The notes beneath the pieces were generated by a model. It was given only the letters and a program-made list of their open reading frames with translations, did no database searches and had not been told where the DNA came from. Both the position numbers and the translations under genes were made by a program. From positions 1 to 22,957 of the forward strand of contig JAACVA010000085.1 in the NCBI GenBank assembly GCA_009992615.1: DNA of 22,957 nucleotides. The letters run 5' to 3'. Shown here in pieces: positions 22,765 to 22,957 of the stretch; the stretch's first letter is position 1; every line of letters starts with the position of its first letter. This stretch comes from Rhodobacterales bacterium. GTDB taxonomy: Bacteria; Pseudomonadota; Alphaproteobacteria; Rhodobacterales; Rhodobacteraceae.

Positions 22765-22957
22765 ATGACGATGACACGTGCCCTCGTAACCGGCGGGGGC
22801 CACCGGCTGGGCCGCGCCATGGCGCTGTATCTGGCCCGGCGTGGCTGTGATGTTGCGGTGCATTACAACACCTCGCAGGCGGCCGCCGCGGCGGTGGCAG
22901 GGGCCGTATGCGCCCTCGGGCGTATCGGCGTTACCGTACAGGCCGATCTGCTGGACG
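22765..22957 (+). CDS. SDR family oxidoreductase, possible pteridine reductase (3' truncated by window end)
   Basis: The first 64 residues are visible and the gene runs off the window. They form the start of a Rossmann fold: ALVTGGGHRLGRAMALYLAR with the glycine motif TGGGHRLG, then a second strand DVAVHYN and a third ending QADL. The RLG version of the glycine motif, with a basic residue before it, is seen in pteridine reductases (TGxxxRLG), so a dihydrobiopterin or dihydromonapterin reductase-like role is possible. A generic SDR remains the safer name. The ATG at 22765 has AAGGA 7 nt upstream and lies 15 nt after the antiporter stop. Confidence 0.82.
   Translation, partial: MTMTRALVTGGGHRLGRAMALYLARRGCDVAVHYNTSQAAAAAVAGAVCALGRIGVTVQADLLD

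Noticed and set aside
1..22957. CRISPR array, tRNA, rRNA, insertion sequence or prophage
   Set aside because: No regularly spaced repeat array, cloverleaf, rRNA-like tract or transposase/integrase motif was seen on either strand.

Overview
The window looks like a chromosomal segment of an alphaproteobacterium of the order Rhodobacterales (Roseobacter/Paracoccus-type relatives). This rests on high GC, protein sequences that read like Rhodobacterales orthologues (IlvD, AccD, PncB and RuvC starts), the short type of ArgC, a DUF1127 protein, a DUF6478-like protein, and a dispersed intergenic repeat ending in AAATACTC. I see no phage, transposase, integrase, CRISPR array, tRNA or rRNA. Most of the window is core metabolism and DNA maintenance. 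I found no convincing new defence or mobile system; the unexplained content is a set of small proteins and intergenic repeats.

Layout. 1-163: non-coding, with a 7-bp tandem repeat and a GC-rich hairpin repeat. 164-3178 (minus): a small unknown protein, a DUF6478-like protein, and ilvD (valine/isoleucine synthesis). 3295-6520 (plus): a CPBP intramembrane protease, accD (fatty acid synthesis) and folC (folate polyglutamylation). 6598-9896 (minus): zapE, a BaiN/HI0933-type flavoprotein and argC (arginine synthesis). 9897-10141: a divergent region with an inverted pair of repeat copies that can form a long hairpin. 10142-12389 (plus): pncB (NAD salvage) and prmA (L11 methylation).

12390-14097 is the most unusual stretch. 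It is AT-richer and carries two small single-pass membrane proteins that are paralogues of each other and share upstream blocks, a strong bidirectional terminator, and a DUF1127 protein on the opposite strand. 14098-16304 (plus) is the complete ruvC-ruvA-ruvB Holliday-junction operon. It ends tail-to-tail with a uronate pair (minus, 16301-18933), uxaC followed by a fructuronate reductase (uxuB-like), and the two convergent stop codons share one CTAG.

19058-22957 (plus) holds a YadG/YadH-type ABC exporter pair, an S49 (SppA/SohB-like) peptidase, a 54-residue membrane protein with a four-cysteine ribbon, a YrbG-type calcium/sodium antiporter and the start of an SDR reductase with a pteridine-reductase-like motif. 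The last four are closely packed and may be cotranscribed.

All functional names come from motif recognition by reading; no database search was run.
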